Assembly (NCBI RefSeq): GCF_014635885.1 | Contig: NZ_BMDR01000012.1 | Coordinates: forward strand, 24,596-88,595 | Source of the DNA: Acinetobacter vivianii | Lineage (GTDB): Bacteria; Pseudomonadota; Gammaproteobacteria; Pseudomonadales; Moraxellaceae | Reading direction: 5' to 3' | DNA: 64,000 nt | Shown here: in pieces, positions 63,177 to 64,000 of the stretch | How the letters are laid out: every line of letters begins with the position of its first letter | How positions within the stretch are numbered: the first letter of the stretch is position 1 | Notes under the pieces: model-generated | Seen by the model: only the letters and a program-made list of their open reading frames with translations | Databases searched by the model: none | Told to the model about the DNA's origin: nothing | Translations under genes and position numbers: made by a program

Positions 63177-63259
63177 ATAGGCTTGTGAGCCAAGGAGGAA
63201 AGTAGAAAACGTTAAGATTTATGAAAAGTTTTTCCCATATTTATAGCTTTCTTCACCGA

Positions 63260-63844
63260 TTATACGCCCGTAAACCATGAGAAAAATACATACTCATCGG
63301 ACGTTTCATAAAATATCTCTACCTCATTCCAATCTGCTGTTAATCCTAATGCTAATTTTAGATGTGAAGAAATAGGTAAAGTAAAACTTTCAACTGGAGT
63401 AACCTCCGCACCATTATGATAAATTCCCCAACGATCAGAATATTTTAGATTTTTCGCATTCTGATTTTTCTTTATTAATTTTTGAATAGAATATACTATC
63501 CATTGTGTTTGTTCTTGGACTTCTAATTCAGTTAGTGTTTTAAAATTAGCTTTCTCTAATATAGGTAATAACCAAATATCAAAAATATTTTTTAAATCTG
63601 CTGTAGTTGTTTCAAGAATATCCCATTCTTCATAAAAATGAAGTTCATGAATAAGCAGTGTTATAAATGCTTCTAATGAATTCAAACCTTGTGATTTTCT
63701 ACAAATAAAATAGACAGCATCACACATCCCTTCATCAAAAGTCCTATATTCAATTCGATCAATGTGTACGCGAGTAGAATTAGATAGTATATTTTCTAAT
63801 TGTTTAAGATTTAATTTAAATTTTTCTAATGAGATTTCATCCAT
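63260..63844 (-). CDS. Uncharacterised soluble protein
   Basis: A hypothetical 194-residue protein, acidic and mainly helical in its first two thirds, with no signal peptide, no membrane segment and no motif I recognise. The ORF is intact, but its A+T content is clearly higher than that of the surrounding genes, which suggests recent acquisition. It lies alone between cysK and the rRNA operon end. Like the gene at 40429 it could be an orphan immunity-type protein. No function is proposed. Confidence 0.6.
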   Translation of the reverse strand: MDEISLEKFKLNLKQLENILSNSTRVHIDRIEYRTFDEGMCDAVYFICRKSQGLNSLEAFITLLIHELHFYEEWDILETTTADLKNIFDIWLLPILEKANFKTLTELEVQEQTQWIVYSIQKLIKKNQNAKNLKYSDRWGIYHNGAEVTPVESFTLPISSHLKLALGLTADWNEVEIFYETSDEYVFFSWFTGV

Positions 63845-63890
63845 AACATCTTCTTAATCAATCACAACCATATAATTAAAATAAATATAG

Positions 63891-63933
63891 CACAAAAAAA
63901 ACACCCCCTCTGCGTTAGCGGAGGGGGTGTTTC
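63891..63933 (-). terminator. rRNA operon terminator
   Basis: ACACCCCCTC and GAGGGGGTGT form a strong stem around CGCTAACGCA, followed on the minus strand by a run of eight T, just after the 5S gene. Confidence 0.92.
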
Positions 63934-63943
63934 TAATTTAAAA

Positions 63944-64000
63944 GCTGGCGATGACTTACTCTCACATGGCAAGTGCCACACTACCATCAGCGCTAAGAGG
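63944..64000 (-). rRNA. rrf: 5S ribosomal RNA, partial
   Basis: The minus strand ends in the 3' half of a 5S rRNA, with the Acinetobacter-type 3' end ATGACTTACTCTCACATGGC complement and the TACCATCAGCGCTAAGAGG segment. The 5' half and the rest of the rrn operon lie beyond base 64000. Confidence 0.93.

Noticed and set aside
1..64000. CRISPR array, IS element, integron or prophage
   Set aside because: No regularly spaced repeats, transposase, integrase-attC pattern or phage gene run is seen; xerD is the chromosomal recombinase.
1..64000. tRNA genes
   Set aside because: No cloverleaf with a CCA-type end and TTC-loop pattern was seen in the intergenic regions.

Overview
The window looks like a chromosomal segment of an Acinetobacter species. 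The case rests on A+T-rich DNA with typical Acinetobacter protein sequences, familiar gene neighbourhoods (feoA-feoB, xerD-dsbC-hom-thrC, gacA beside pilS-pilR, lptF/lptG-pepA-holC, ribD-nrdR, glnK-amtB, ubiK-comM), and the 3' end of a 5S rRNA gene at the right edge. Species cannot be fixed from the sequence alone. No phage, transposon, integron or CRISPR array is visible. Most of the window is core chromosome.

Layout. 1-1126: 3'-truncated murD (minus strand). 1241-4055: a small membrane ORF with an in-frame amber codon, then the feoA-feoB-Cys-rich iron(II) uptake operon behind a Fur box. 4149-8688: xerD, dsbC, hom, thrC. 8813-13770: pbpG, the GacA response regulator, and the PilS/PilR two-component pair. 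13811-21495: S41 protease, gpmI, lptF/lptG (lipopolysaccharide export), pepA, holC and a coiled-coil protein. 21538-28383: ribE, a glycerol-type aquaporin, a solitary adenine methylase overlapping ribD, nrdR, and amtB/glnK. 28659-37899: ubiK, an uninterrupted comM, a TSUP permease, two porins, ppa, MAPEG, fadD. 38057-44771: parC, TRIC-type channel, ychJ, a TerC/CBS/CorC protein with a candidate upstream ORF, and a LOG-family enzyme. 44825-54949: a Pho-type lipoprotein, an MFS pump, an unknown membrane protein, GH25 lysozyme, dinB, ridA, DUF2726 and YgiQ. 55182-64000: a Fur-controlled TonB siderophore receptor, MFS, a phytase-like lipoprotein, twin regulatory RNA/lytic transglycosylase cassettes, cysK, an orphan gene, and the end of an rRNA operon.

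The most interesting signal is at 60317-62070. A unit made of a GacA-type operator, a roughly 117-nt small RNA and a lytic transglycosylase lipoprotein gene occurs twice in tandem, offset by exactly 884 bp in the RNA part. Each RNA carries four GGA motifs, three in the ACAGGATGT context that CsrA/RsmA prefers, mostly in hairpin loops, and ends in an intrinsic terminator that itself presents GGA. Over 89 nt the two RNAs differ at one base, while the flanking protein genes have diverged widely. With gacA in the same window, these are strong candidates for the RsmX/Y/Z-type RNAs that connect GacA to CsrA in this genus.

Other regulatory structure: three arrays of 11-bp repeats resembling Pho boxes, each 50-65 bp upstream of a start codon (LOG enzyme, choice-of-anchor-I lipoprotein, phytase-like lipoprotein), and three Fur-box-like sites (feoA, the TonB receptor and, unexpectedly, cysK).
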